From Akkermansiaceae bacterium (GTDB taxonomy: Bacteria > Verrucomicrobiota > Verrucomicrobiia > Verrucomicrobiales > Akkermansiaceae), in NCBI GenBank assembly GCA_026421245.1, contig JAPKDJ010000005.1, positions 1 through 64,000 on the forward strand: a DNA stretch of 64,000 bases, in the 5' to 3' direction. The first letter of the stretch is position 1; each line of letters opens with the position of its first letter. Shown here piece by piece: positions 30,854 to 41,137 of the stretch. The notes under the pieces are model-generated. The model made no database searches. It saw nothing but the letters and a program-made list of their open reading frames with translations, and had not been told where the DNA came from. The position numbers were made by a program, and so were the translations under genes.

Positions 30854-32523
30854 ACAAGGTGATGAGAAAAAAACCACACCCGGCATGGATGCTTTGGGCG
30901 AATCCTATTTTGAAGAGGTATGCTCGCAGTCGATTGCGTCCGACCGGTCTGGGCGTGGCACTGCTTATGACAATTCTTGTGGCAGGGTTCTTTTTCTTTC
31001 TGATGAGGGAGGGATTTGGCCGCTCGGCGTTGAGTGCCTCGGATGTGGCCCGGGCTCCCTTGATTCCCTTGTTGATCATTCAAGGGCTGATTCTTTTTGG
31101 ATTGGGAACCGGGCAGGCCTCGGCAGGAATCTCGATGGAGGCGGACGAAGGTGTTATCGACTACCAACGACTGGCTCCCATGACTCCCATGGCCAAGGTG
31201 CTGGGCTACCTATTTGGTCTTCCCATCCGCGAGTGGATCCTCTTTTTCTCGACGCTTCCCTTCACTGCTTTTTCAGTGTGGAAAGGTGAAGTCCCTCTTG
31301 CTGGAATTCTGCAGCTTTATGCGGTTTTTGTCATGGGGGCGTTACTTTATCATCTTACTGGGGTTCTGGCGGGATCGGTCATGAAGAATCGTCGTTGGGC
31401 CTTTTTGACATCGACCGGTTTGGTGATTCTTCTCTACCTGGTGATTCCGCAGGCCGCCAAATTTGGACTTGTCTATCTGAAGTATGTTACGATCTACCCG
31501 GTTTTTTACGAAGTCTACCCTCAGCTCTTGGCCCGGCCCTTGGAGGAGTTGGCAGCGGGTTATCAGGAGGTCATTCCACCGGCGCGATTCTTTGGGCTTA
31601 ACTTTCCCCAGTATGTTTTCACTTTGATTTCTCAGGGTGTTTTGAGTCTGGCAATGGTCATGATGCTTTGGCGTCGCTGGAAAAAGGTGGATTGTCACCT
31701 TCTCGGGAAAGTGGGGGCAACGGGCCTTTTTGGTTGGTTGCAGCTGATGCTTCTCGGGAATGCCCTTCCATTAATGGAGTCCGGAGATCTCTTTCCAACC
31801 CGTGAGTTTAGCCGTCGGTTCGGTCGGCTGATCAATCCAAATAAGACGAGTTGGTCTCCGGAATCATGGGAACCTACCATCATGATCGGGCTCTACGGAG
31901 CCGTGACTTTGGGGTTTCTCTGGTGGCTCACTTTTGTGATTTCCGCCGAGAGCAATGGACAGGTAAGGGGGTGGCGGCGGGCGCGTAAATTTGGCAATTC
32001 CAAGCTTCCAGTCTTATCGGATGCAGCGACCTCGGTCCCCTGGACACTCGTGATGGCCGGGATGGGGACCATTGGTTGGTTCATCTTCGCCGATTCGCTC
32101 GCAACGTCTCATTGGTTTCCCGCGCTTTCATTGCTCGCAGTGACTCCAGGGGCGATGTTTTTGATCCTGGCTTGCGGGGGACTTGGACTAAATGCCTTGT
32201 TGGAATGGATTGGGAGGAAGGGGACGGGAATCGTGGTGATTTTGGCCGGGATTCTTCCGATCATGTTGGGGGTGATTTTTGCGGTGAGTAGGGATGAACT
32301 CATCGCACCCGGGGTTTGGTTGGCGGGGATCTGTCCGCTTTCCTGGCCAATTTATGGATCGGGAGTTTTCTTTTCCCAGGAAGGAATGCCGCGCGATGTC
32401 GCTAGAGCGGTGCCCAATGCCTATTGGTTTTGGCAGGGCGTGGCGGTTCTCGCCGTGATTTGGCTTGTGACCAAACTTCGTGAGTCCCGTAAGCGGATCT
32501 CAGAACTCTCGAAGGAATTCTAG
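30850..32523 (+). CDS. ABC transporter permease
   Basis: 557 aa; many TM segments; 4-nt overlap with ATPase gene. Confidence 0.85.
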   Translation: MNKVMRKKPHPAWMLWANPILKRYARSRLRPTGLGVALLMTILVAGFFFFLMREGFGRSALSASDVARAPLIPLLIIQGLILFGLGTGQASAGISMEADEGVIDYQRLAPMTPMAKVLGYLFGLPIREWILFFSTLPFTAFSVWKGEVPLAGILQLYAVFVMGALLYHLTGVLAGSVMKNRRWAFLTSTGLVILLYLVIPQAAKFGLVYLKYVTIYPVFYEVYPQLLARPLEELAAGYQEVIPPARFFGLNFPQYVFTLISQGVLSLAMVMMLWRRWKKVDCHLLGKVGATGLFGWLQLMLLGNALPLMESGDLFPTREFSRRFGRLINPNKTSWSPESWEPTIMIGLYGAVTLGFLWWLTFVISAESNGQVRGWRRARKFGNSKLPVLSDAATSVPWTLVMAGMGTIGWFIFADSLATSHWFPALSLLAVTPGAMFLILACGGLGLNALLEWIGRKGTGIVVILAGILPIMLGVIFAVSRDELIAPGVWLAGICPLSWPIYGSGVFFSQEGMPRDVARAVPNAYWFWQGVAVLAVIWLVTKLRESRKRISELSKEF

Positions 32524-32528
32524 GTGCC

Positions 32529-32915
32529 TTATGCCACGACAGCGTCGGGCTGGCCGGCGCGCTCGAGGCTTTGGCGGAAGTTGTCGAGCATTTTGGACTC
32601 GCGTTTGAGCATATTGACGAGAGTGGCTTCCTCCACTTCGGTGACGAGATCGCGCTCACCAAAGAAAATGACGAGGTTGGCAAGCTCGAGCGCCGCGCCG
32701 CGGGCCCGGCCGACGAATTCAGAAAACTCGATCTTGGTGGGACAGTTGCTGCCTTCGGCAAGGATGCCGGAAATGCTATAGCTGCCTTCGCGGAGGCGGT
32801 TGGCGAAGGTCGTCTTGCCCAGAGCTTCGACGGCGTCAGCGAGATCGGCAATACGATGTCCGATCTCGGTTGCCATTTTCCAGACCTCTAGGTTTTCAAA
32901 TCGAAAGTCAGCCAC
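32529..32915 (-). CDS. Four-helix bundle protein (S23/IVS-type)
   Basis: GTG start at 32915: VADFRFENLEVWKMATEIGHRIADLADAV...REGSYSISGILAEGSNCPTKIEFSEFVGRARGAALELANLVIF. Confidence 0.85.
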   Translation of the reverse strand: MADFRFENLEVWKMATEIGHRIADLADAVEALGKTTFANRLREGSYSISGILAEGSNCPTKIEFSEFVGRARGAALELANLVIFFGERDLVTEVEEATLVNMLKRESKMLDNFRQSLERAGQPDAVVA

Positions 32916-33003
32916 ACCGGGGGGACTAACGGGGATTGGAGTTGTTGACAAGTGCCATTTGATATTTGCGAAGATCGTTCGATTGAGTATTTTCACGAAA
33001 GAG

Positions 33004-33924
33004 ATGGGTGGACGATTAATAGCGGCGTTGGAATCGGGAGGGACGAAGATGGTGGCTGCCCTTGCGTCAGGCCCATCGGATATTTTGGTGCGCACACGGA
33101 TTCCGACCACTTCTCCGGAGGAAACAATGGCGGGATTGATCCGATTTTTCTCCGAGGCAACAAATGTTCATGGCCAACCTGACGCTCTGACGGTGGGAAC
33201 GTTTGGGCCGGCCGATTTGGATCCGGACTCTGAGAGTTATGGTCATATCACGGCAACCCCCAAGGCGGGCTGGGCGCAAACGGATCTTCTCGGTCCACTC
33301 CGGAAAGCTCTGGGTGGAATCCCGGCGGTTTTTGAAACCGATGTGAATGCCGCTCTCTTTGGTGAGGCAAGCAGTGGCGCGGCCAAGGGTTTGAAGCATA
33401 CCGCCTATTTTACGGTTGGAACTGGAATCGGAGGAGGATTGATGATCGGAGGTGATTTGGTCCATGGATCCGGTCATCCCGAAATGGGGCACATGAGGGT
33501 GTCCCGGCATCCGGACGACAAATTCGAAGGGGCGTGTTCCTTTCACAAGGATTGTCTGGAAGGGATGGCCTGTGGACCAGCACTTGAGAAAAGATGGGGA
33601 AAGTCAGCCGAGGAGTTGCCAGCGGATCATCCGGCATGGGAGATCGAAGCCCATTATTTGGCGCAGGCGTGTTTGAATGTCCTTATGATTGCGCCTCCTG
33701 AGAGGATTATTTTTGGAGGAGGAGTGATGCACCAGGAGCAGCTTTTCCCGCTGATCCGGAAGAAGCTTTCGGAGCTTTCTAATGGGTACCTCCCTTTGCC
33801 CGAGCTTGATGGCTTTGTGGTGTCACCGGAGCTGGGGGACGATGCCGGTCTTTTGGGGTGTGTGGCATTGGGACGGCAGCTCCTTCGCGATCAAGAAAGG
33901 ATCGGGCAAACAAAGGGATCTTGA
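33004..33924 (+). CDS. ROK family sugar kinase (fructokinase-like)
   Basis: MGGRLIAALESGGTKMVAALA, FETDVNAALFGEASSGAAKG, YFTVGTGIGGGLMIGG, GHPEMGHMRV. Confidence 0.95.
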   Translation: MGGRLIAALESGGTKMVAALASGPSDILVRTRIPTTSPEETMAGLIRFFSEATNVHGQPDALTVGTFGPADLDPDSESYGHITATPKAGWAQTDLLGPLRKALGGIPAVFETDVNAALFGEASSGAAKGLKHTAYFTVGTGIGGGLMIGGDLVHGSGHPEMGHMRVSRHPDDKFEGACSFHKDCLEGMACGPALEKRWGKSAEELPADHPAWEIEAHYLAQACLNVLMIAPPERIIFGGGVMHQEQLFPLIRKKLSELSNGYLPLPELDGFVVSPELGDDAGLLGCVALGRQLLRDQERIGQTKGS

Positions 33925-34598
33925 AAGTCGGGGATGCCGTTGATCTTACGGACGGTGCGCTCGTTGACGTGGGAGAATTTTCCGTTCGAACGATAGGTCA
34001 AGTCGGCGGAGGCGAAGTGGGTAGCAAGGGCGCGGCGTGGTTGGTCGCCGAAGTTGGGAGGATTCCCATGGAGGGTGCGGGAGTCGAAGAGGACGAGGTC
34101 TCCGGCGTTGAGGACCATGCGGCGTGGTTGATCATCCGCCATAATGGTGATGGGGCCCATTTCGGAGGTGAAGTCGATGAGGGGAATCCAGGCGGTGAGC
34201 ATTTTGGTGGCGCGGCAGGTGAGCCAGCGGCTTTGCTCTCGGTGCCAGTGGTAATCGATTTTGCCAGAAGGACGAGGCTCTTCGTAGAGGAGTTGGTCGT
34301 GCCAGAAGCGGATTTGTTTGAGCGCGAAGGTTTCGTGGAGGAGGGTTGCGAGGCGACCGTCGCGGAGGAGGGTTTCAAACTCAGTGCGGAAGAAGGAGGC
34401 GTAGGGGTGTTTGCGGGTGCGTGCTTTGCAGGGGCGAGGGTGGGGCCACTGAAAGTCCGGGGTGCGGTTTGACTCTCCTTGGTAGTAGTCGTTCTGGGCG
34501 GTGCGGGCCCGGGTGATTTCTTTGACCGGGAAAAAATTCTGGACGATGAGGTAGCCTTCAGAGTTGGGAAACTCGCGACGTCTTTTCTTGGGGAGCAT
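33891..34598 (-). CDS. Phytanoyl-CoA dioxygenase family protein
   Basis: 235 aa; YHWHREQSRW, AWIPLIDFTSEMGPITIMADD, GDLVLFDSRTLHGNPPN. Convergent 3' overlap with ROK gene. Confidence 0.8.
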   Translation of the reverse strand: MLPKKRRREFPNSEGYLIVQNFFPVKEITRARTAQNDYYQGESNRTPDFQWPHPRPCKARTRKHPYASFFRTEFETLLRDGRLATLLHETFALKQIRFWHDQLLYEEPRPSGKIDYHWHREQSRWLTCRATKMLTAWIPLIDFTSEMGPITIMADDQPRRMVLNAGDLVLFDSRTLHGNPPNFGDQPRRALATHFASADLTYRSNGKFSHVNERTVRKINGIPDFQDPFVCPILS

Positions 34599-34631
34599 GA
34601 GGCAGGGGGGGCTTAGGCTCTGCGGCTCAGA

Positions 34632-37328
34632 CTAAAGTCCAAGCTGCGAGTTTGCTGCTGCTGCGAGGTCGGCAAGTTTGTGACGTTCGGGGGCAGCGCC
34701 CCGGGCCATGTCTGGCTTGCCGCCGCCTTTCCCGCCGGCGATGGGGCCGAGGTCCTTGATGAGGTTTCCAGCGCCGTGACCAGCGTTGTTTCCGTCTTCA
34801 CCACAAAGGGCTCCGAGGTGAAGCTTGGAGCCGTCATCGACGATGAGGAAAGCGGCTTGGGAGAAGTGGATCTTCTTCAGGCCGTTGAGAAGCTCCTGAA
34901 GGAGGGAGGGAGAGCCTTCGGTGGCGATGACGATGTTGCCGGTGATGTTTTGGTCGGCGATGAGGGCATCGGCCATGCGGGCGGCACCAGCAGACTGGGC
35001 CTTTTTGAGGGCTTTCTCGGCTTCGATGGCTTGGGCTTTGATCTCAGCAGCGGAGGCGTCGTCAGCGACGGAGAAGGTGTCGGCTTCGAGTTTGGTGAGA
35101 GCTTCGTTGGCAGCAGTGAGCTTGGCGAGAGCCTCGTTTTTTTCAGTGGTTTCCTTTTCCTGCTGTTCGGCGAGGAAAGCTTCGGCAGCGGGGCCGCAGA
35201 GGGCTTCGATGCGGCGGACGCCGGAGCCGGTGGAGCCTTCCGATTTAATTTTGAAGAGGCCGATGTCGGAGGTGTTGCGAACGTGGGTGCCGCCGCAGAG
35301 TTCCATTGAGTAGCTGTCGAGGGTTTGGTTGCCGCCGCCGATTTGGACGACGCGAACCAGGTCACCGTATTTGTCGCCGAAGAACTGCATGATGTCGGCG
35401 CGATCCTTGACGTCGGCGTGGGGGACCTCGATCCAGGAAACGGTGTCGCTGGCCTGGATGGAGGCGTTGACCTTTTCTTCGATGGCGGTGAGTTGCCCCG
35501 GGGTGACGGCTTTGGAGTTGAAGTCAAAAGTGAGACGCTCATGCGTGACGCTGGATCCTTGCTGGGTCGCATCTGACGAGACGACTTCGTGAAGGGCCCA
35601 GTGGAGAAGGTGGGTGGCGGTGTGGTGAGCCTCGATGGGAGCGCGGAGGCGGCGGTCAATGGTGAGAGTCACGGTATCGCCGACGGAGGGGAGGTCTCCT
35701 TTGACTTGGTGGGCGACAGCGGATCCGATTTTTTGAGTGCCGGTGATTTTGGAATCGTTGAGGGATCCGGAGTCACCTTCCTGGCCACCCATCTCGGTGA
35801 AGAAGACGGTCTTGTCGGTGATGACGAGGTCGTCGTGGATTTCGAGAGCGGTCGCTTCGCAGGTGTCGTTTTCGAAGCCCACGAATTCAGTGACGGCCTC
35901 GGTGGAGATGTCGGTGGCGCGGATGACGGTTTTCTTTTGAGCACCGCGGGAGAGTTCGCGGGCTTCTTCCATACGGGCTTCGACTGCAGCTTCGTCGAGA
36001 GAAATGCTCCGCTCGCGGCAAAGGAGAGCGGTGAGGTCGAGAGGGAAGCCGAAGGTGTCGTAGAGCTGGAAAGCGTCTTCGGGCGGGAAAACTTCGCCGT
36101 CGGCGGCTTTCTCGAATTTCTCCAGTCCACGGTCGAGGGTCTTGTTGAAAGAGTCCTCTTCGGAGGCGAGGGTTTCTTTGACGATTTCGGTGCGGGTTTT
36201 GATCTCGGGGAAGACGTTACCGAATTCGGTAACGAGGGTGTCAACGAGGTCGGGAAGGAAGGGTTTTTCGCCGGTGAAGCCGAGAGCCCGGCCGTATTTG
36301 ACGCCGCGGCGGAGGATGCGCCGGAGGACGTAGTTGCGGCCGGTGTTGCCGGGCATGATGCCGTCGGCGATGGAGAAGGAGAGAGTGCGGATGTGGTCGG
36401 CGATGACGCGGAAGGCGATGGCTTCTTCGAGTGCTTCGTGATCTTCGCCGGGGTAGACATCGACATACTTTTTGCCGCTGAGTTCTTCGAGTTTTCGGAA
36501 GATGGGCTGGAAGACGTCGGTGGCGTAGTTGGTGGGCTTTTCCGAGAAGTCGGTGAAGCCTTTGGTGTTTTGGATGAGGGAGCAGACGCGCTCGAAGCCC
36601 AAGCCGGTGTCGACGTGTTTGGCGGGGAGGTCGCGGTAGGTGCCGTCTTCTTCGGCGTTGTATTGGATGAAGACGAGATTCCAAATCTCGATGCAGAGGT
36701 CGGAGTCCATGTTGACGAGCTTACCGCCGGTGTCGCCGTTGGGGGTCATGTCGACGTGGAGTTCAGAGCAGGGACCGCAGGGGCCGGTGTCGCCCATCTT
36801 CCAGAAGTTGTCTTCGACGTTGCCGTTGACGATTTGGACTTTGGGATCGAGTCCAGCTTTCTCAAAATGGGCAGCCCAGAGGTCCCAGGCTTCCTGATCG
36901 AACTCGGAGGGGTCGCCTTCGGACGGCGCGTAGACGGTGGCGTAGAGTCGGTTGGCGGGGAGGCCCCAGCGTTCGACGATGAGTTCCCAGGCCCAGTCGA
37001 TGGCTTCTTTTTTGAAGTAGTCGCCGAAAGACCAGTTTCCGAGCATTTCGAAAAGGGTGTGGTGGTAGGTGTCGTAGCCGACGTCCTCGAGATCATTGTG
37101 TTTTCCGCCGGCGCGGATGCACTTCTGGGTGTCGGTTGCGCGGGGAGGATCGTAGGGAGCTTTTTCGGTGCCGAGGAAGTAGGGGATGAATTGGTTCATG
37201 CCGGCATTCACAAACATGAGTGTGTCCCGGGCCGCAGGAGCTGGAAGAAGCGACGAAGCAGGCACGATGGTGTGCTGCTTTTCTTTAAAGAAGTCGAGGA
37301 AGCTATTGCGAATCTCTGCCGAAGTCAT
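34632..37328 (-). CDS. alaS: Alanine--tRNA ligase
   Basis: 898 aa; SAEIRNSFLDFFKEKQHTIVPASSLLP, FVNAGMNQFIPYFLG, CGGTHVRNTSDIG. Confidence 0.98.
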   Translation of the reverse strand: MTSAEIRNSFLDFFKEKQHTIVPASSLLPAPAARDTLMFVNAGMNQFIPYFLGTEKAPYDPPRATDTQKCIRAGGKHNDLEDVGYDTYHHTLFEMLGNWSFGDYFKKEAIDWAWELIVERWGLPANRLYATVYAPSEGDPSEFDQEAWDLWAAHFEKAGLDPKVQIVNGNVEDNFWKMGDTGPCGPCSELHVDMTPNGDTGGKLVNMDSDLCIEIWNLVFIQYNAEEDGTYRDLPAKHVDTGLGFERVCSLIQNTKGFTDFSEKPTNYATDVFQPIFRKLEELSGKKYVDVYPGEDHEALEEAIAFRVIADHIRTLSFSIADGIMPGNTGRNYVLRRILRRGVKYGRALGFTGEKPFLPDLVDTLVTEFGNVFPEIKTRTEIVKETLASEEDSFNKTLDRGLEKFEKAADGEVFPPEDAFQLYDTFGFPLDLTALLCRERSISLDEAAVEARMEEARELSRGAQKKTVIRATDISTEAVTEFVGFENDTCEATALEIHDDLVITDKTVFFTEMGGQEGDSGSLNDSKITGTQKIGSAVAHQVKGDLPSVGDTVTLTIDRRLRAPIEAHHTATHLLHWALHEVVSSDATQQGSSVTHERLTFDFNSKAVTPGQLTAIEEKVNASIQASDTVSWIEVPHADVKDRADIMQFFGDKYGDLVRVVQIGGGNQTLDSYSMELCGGTHVRNTSDIGLFKIKSEGSTGSGVRRIEALCGPAAEAFLAEQQEKETTEKNEALAKLTAANEALTKLEADTFSVADDASAAEIKAQAIEAEKALKKAQSAGAARMADALIADQNITGNIVIATEGSPSLLQELLNGLKKIHFSQAAFLIVDDGSKLHLGALCGEDGNNAGHGAGNLIKDLGPIAGGKGGGKPDMARGAAPERHKLADLAAAANSQLGL

Positions 37329-37553
37329 GACGGGGGCTTTAGGACCACATTTTGGGGAAAGGGGGAAGTTTGAAGTTCGAAGTGTTGGAGGAAGAGCTCA
37401 CGCTGAGGAGCGGAGGGTTATGGGGCTTGGGGGGCTTGGCTAAGGAGGGGGGAGGCGCAATTTTTACAAATGAGCACAGATTTTGGACGGGGTTAAGGGA
37501 GATTTGGGAAAGGGGGCATTGGCAAGGTGGGTTTGAGTGACTAAGGTGGTCAA

Positions 37554-38705
37554 ATGTCCGATGAACCTGCGCTACCCTTTGTTTCAGCTCCTTCTTCAAG
37601 ATTGGTTTCGCTGGATGCTTTTCGGGGGTTTGTGATGTTTTGGATCGTGGGGGGAGAGGCGATTGCACATGCGCTGGCGCATCTGGAAGGGATGAAGTCG
37701 GAGGCGCTGGATACGGTTGTGCTGCAGTTGACTCATGTGGAGTGGGAAGGGTTTCGGTTTTATGATCTGATTTTTCCGTCCTTTATTTTTATTGTAGGGA
37801 CATCGCTGGTGTTTTCACTCAGCAAGCTGGGGGATCGAAGGGATGCGACGCGTCGGGTGATCCGACGGGGATTGTTGCTCTGGTTGATCGGGATTATTTA
37901 TTACGGAGGGGTTTCGAAGGGGTTTTATAACGAAGAGGCGCATGAAGGGGTTCGTTTGCTTGGAGTGCTGCAACGCATCGGGATCTGTTATCTGGTGACG
38001 GGGTTGTTGTTTCTTTACGTGCCGCTGAGAGGACTGGTGTTTTTGTTTGTGGCCTTGCTCGCAGGGTCGTGGGCCTTGCTGACTTTCGTGGCGGTTCCGG
38101 GGCAGGATGCAATCAGCTTTGAAGAGGGGAAGAATTTGACAAACTGGTTTGATTCGAAATATTTGCCGTTCTTCAAGTGGAATGGTCCTCATGATCCGGA
38201 GGGGATTCTTTCGACGCTTCCAGCGATTGGGACGTGTTTGCTCGGAGTTTTTGCGGGCTTGTTTTTGAAGGGAGTAAGGCTGTCGCAGGCGAAAAAATGT
38301 GGTCTACTCCTAGTGGCCGGAACGGGGTTGATTTTCCTTGGGAATTACTGGGGGCAATCATTTCCTGTGATTAAGAATTTGTGGACGTCAAGCTTCGTGC
38401 TGGTGGCGGGTGGATGGAGCTTGGTTGTTCTTGGAATGTTTTATTTGCTCGTGGATTGGGTCGGTTTCAAAGGCTGGGCGATGCCGTTTGTGTGGATCGG
38501 GATGAATCCGATTACGGTTTATCTCCTGACCAGCGTGATTAATTTCAACGAGATTGCATCGCGGGTTTTGGGTGGGCCGGTGGCGGAGTGGGTTGATGGA
38601 TTGGTGCCGGGGCTTGGCGCCTTATTGATTGCCCTTGCGGGAATGGCGCTCGTTCTTTTGCTCTGCCGGTATCTCTATAAGAAAGATGTGTTCATTAAAA
38701 TCTAG
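37554..38705 (+). CDS. Membrane acyltransferase, HGSNAT/DUF5009-like
   Basis: 383 aa; RLVSLDAFRGFVMFWIVGGEAI, FIFIVGTSLVFSL, VLQRIGICYLVTGL, WIGMNPITVYLL. Confidence 0.9.
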   Translation: MSDEPALPFVSAPSSRLVSLDAFRGFVMFWIVGGEAIAHALAHLEGMKSEALDTVVLQLTHVEWEGFRFYDLIFPSFIFIVGTSLVFSLSKLGDRRDATRRVIRRGLLLWLIGIIYYGGVSKGFYNEEAHEGVRLLGVLQRIGICYLVTGLLFLYVPLRGLVFLFVALLAGSWALLTFVAVPGQDAISFEEGKNLTNWFDSKYLPFFKWNGPHDPEGILSTLPAIGTCLLGVFAGLFLKGVRLSQAKKCGLLLVAGTGLIFLGNYWGQSFPVIKNLWTSSFVLVAGGWSLVVLGMFYLLVDWVGFKGWAMPFVWIGMNPITVYLLTSVINFNEIASRVLGGPVAEWVDGLVPGLGALLIALAGMALVLLLCRYLYKKDVFIKI

Positions 38706-38823
38706 CAGCCTCTCGGACTTGCCCAATCCGGAAAGTTCATTTTATCAATTGGTTCAAATCGTCCTAAGTCCGACAAACTGCTAGGGCCCCTTGAAACGCG
38801 GTGGGGTCATCTTTCTACGGAAT

Positions 38824-38859
38824 GTACAAGCACTCGAGTGCTTGTACTCTCGAAAGAGT
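38824..38859. repeat. 24-bp perfect palindrome with adjacent hairpin
   Basis: GTACAAGCACTCGAGTGCTTGTAC (38824-38847) followed by ACTCT-CGAA-AGAGT (38846-38859). Confidence 0.8.
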
Positions 38860-38951
38860 TCCGGGTTCTTTGTCGATCTCGTGTTCCACCAGAACTTGGA
38901 CAGGCCGGGGGGGATCCTTTCAAAACTGAAGGAGGACACCGTGATTGAACT

Positions 38952-39596
38952 TTAGTCCTTCGGGAAATCGATACGCATTTGATCTTCTTCGAAGATGATG
39001 CGGCCGCCGGCGCGGGTGGTGATGTCTTTTTCCATCCACTTGAGTTCTTTTTCGAAGAGATTGCCGAGGGAGGAGAAGGCGTCTTGAGTGAAGAAAAGGA
39101 AGCCCTGGGGAACGCGGGCCCGACCGAGTTTTCCACCAACGGCGAGGAGGCCCCAGAGGCGACCGCCGTCTTTGTGGATGTAGGTGGTGAAGGAGCCGTC
39201 TTCTTTTTTCTTACGTTCGATGCGGACGAACATGGAGACGGTCTGGGGGTGGCCTTTGATTTCGCGCTCGATGATGATTTCGACGCGGCCGCCTTCTGCT
39301 TCATCGAAGCGGACCCAGACGCCTTTCATTTCAACGTGGTCGGCGAGCGTGCCTTCCTGGCGGGCCTTGAGGGTGTTGGCAAGCCAGGTATTGATCTGGC
39401 GTTCGGTGATGGTGATGGGGTTGCGGCTTTTGGCTGCGAACTCGATCATTCCAGGGACGCTGGAGGGATTGCTTTGGCGGTCAGCTTCTTCACGTCCGGC
39501 AATGTCGTCGAGGTCCTGAGATTGGAAGCTGAGATAGATTCCAAATCCCAGACCGCCCACGAAAGCGAGGGTGAAGAGGAAGAAATAGCGTTTCAT
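38952..39596 (-). CDS. Hypothetical membrane-anchored protein
   Basis: 214 aa; N-terminal TM YFFLFTLAFVGGLGFGIYL; no recognised domain. Confidence 0.7.
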   Translation of the reverse strand: MKRYFFLFTLAFVGGLGFGIYLSFQSQDLDDIAGREEADRQSNPSSVPGMIEFAAKSRNPITITERQINTWLANTLKARQEGTLADHVEMKGVWVRFDEAEGGRVEIIIEREIKGHPQTVSMFVRIERKKKEDGSFTTYIHKDGGRLWGLLAVGGKLGRARVPQGFLFFTQDAFSSLGNLFEKELKWMEKDITTRAGGRIIFEEDQMRIDFPKD

Positions 39597-39766
39597 GGTG
39601 CTAGCTTCGCGAAAGTTACGGGCTCTGACAAGCTCTCAGGAAGGGATTGAACTGACGGGGGCAAAAGGGCGGAGCGCCACTTCGCTTTTGGTTTTTGGCG
39701 GTTGGTTTTTAGCTCCGGTGAGGTGGGAGGTGGAGGCGGGGCGACCGGGAATAGGTTCCTGAGAGG

Positions 39767-40045
39767 TTAGTCTGAGGATTTGGAGGGTTTGGTCTCCTTT
39801 TTCTCTTTCTTGGGAGCGCTGGATTCGGAAGCTTTTTTCTCCCCGGCTTTGTAGGATTCGGAGCGGTAGTCGGTTTGGTAAAAGCCTGAGCCTTTAAAAA
39901 TGATGCCCGCTCCGGTTCCGAGGAGGCGTTTGACCGGGCCGTCGCAACCTTCCTGAGGGCAGTCGGTGAGCTTGGGGTCGTTCATACTTTGAAAGACCTC
40001 AAAGAGGTGGTCGCACTTTTCGCACTTATAGTCGTAGTTGGGCAT
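39767..40045 (-). CDS. FmdB family zinc-ribbon protein
   Basis: MPNYDYKCEKCDHLFEVFQSMNDPKLTDCPQEGCDGPVKRLLGTGAGIIFKGSGFYQTDY. Confidence 0.95.
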   Translation of the reverse strand: MPNYDYKCEKCDHLFEVFQSMNDPKLTDCPQEGCDGPVKRLLGTGAGIIFKGSGFYQTDYRSESYKAGEKKASESSAPKKEKKETKPSKSSD

Positions 40046-40057
40046 TTTGGCTGGATG

Positions 40058-41137
40058 TTACGCTTGTTCTTCGGGGAAGTTTTCGAGTTCCCACCCGGAG
40101 TGGCCGACTTCGTCGGCGAGTTCCTTGAATTCGGCAAGTTCGGCGGCCGAGAAGAGTAATCCGCCGGTGGCATCGGTGCGCTTGCGGAAGCCCGCCTCGA
40201 TTTGGCCGGGGAGGAGGCATTTGTCGTTGCCGTGGCCGAGGACGTCATCGAGGACCGCCTTCATGTTGGCGGACTGGGAGCCGTGGACGAAAGAGCCGCT
40301 GCTCCAAGCATCGGGGTGAATGACCTGAAAGTAAAAGCATGAAGTTGTTTTGGCCCCTTGGCGTCCGCGTTCGGTGGGGATGTTTCCTCCGATGAAGCCG
40401 CCGACGAGTTCATTGATCAAGGACATGCCGTATCCTTTGTGTCGGCCAAAGGGGAGAAGGGCTGCGACTTCATTGGGGTCGGTGGTTTCGTTCCCGTTTT
40501 TATCAACGGCGGCACCGGGAGGGAGGGGCTTTCCTTCGCGTTTGAGTTGTTGGACACGGCCCATGGCGATCGTCGAGGTGGCCCAGTCGATCACGATGGG
40601 GAAGCCGTTGGCTTCCTGGGTGGGGAAGCCCCATGAGTGGGGGTTGGTTCCAAGGGTGGGGTATTTGCCGAAGAAGGGAATGACTTCGGCGAGGGTGGAG
40701 GTGCAGTTGGTGTAGGCGATGTAGCCTTTTTCGGCGGCCTTCATGACATAGCCGCCGCCCCAGAGGTAGTGGAAAGCGTTGTCGATAGCGACCTGCCCGA
40801 CGCCGTATTCGTCGGCCATTTCGATGCAGCGATCGATGGCGGAGACGGCAACAGCCTGCCCGAGTTTTTTGTGGGCGTTCCAGACTTCGGAGGCTTTGAA
40901 GCGATCATTGACGACCTCGATTTGAGCGCCGGGGACGCAACCACCGGCGGCGGAGCCGAAGAGGTGGTCGAGGTGAAGGGCTTTGAGAGCGTTGTGTGTT
41001 CGGATTCCGTGACGGGTGGCATCCTGGCAGACTTGAGCGGCGATGATTGATTCGTCGGCATCATAGCCACGAGCCTGATAGGCGGCGGCGACCAATTCAT
41101 CATGTTTGCTGGCTGGGACTACGTGGAATTCGCTCAT
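40058..41137 (-). CDS. Ldh family (malate/L-lactate-type) dehydrogenase
   Basis: Start at MSEFHVV; GVGQVAIDNAFHYLWGGGYVMKAAEKGYIAYTNCTS, LGTNPHSWGFPT, FGRHKGYGMSLINELVGG. Confidence 0.92.
   Translation of the reverse strand: MSEFHVVPASKHDELVAAAYQARGYDADESIIAAQVCQDATRHGIRTHNALKALHLDHLFGSAAGGCVPGAQIEVVNDRFKASEVWNAHKKLGQAVAVSAIDRCIEMADEYGVGQVAIDNAFHYLWGGGYVMKAAEKGYIAYTNCTSTLAEVIPFFGKYPTLGTNPHSWGFPTQEANGFPIVIDWATSTIAMGRVQQLKREGKPLPPGAAVDKNGNETTDPNEVAALLPFGRHKGYGMSLINELVGGFIGGNIPTERGRQGAKTTSCFYFQVIHPDAWSSGSFVHGSQSANMKAVLDDVLGHGNDKCLLPGQIEAGFRKRTDATGGLLFSAAELAEFKELADEVGHSGWELENFPEEQA

Noticed and set aside
35589-37373. 594-aa + strand ORF opposite alaS
   Set aside because: Antisense shadow ORF of a clear alanyl-tRNA synthetase.
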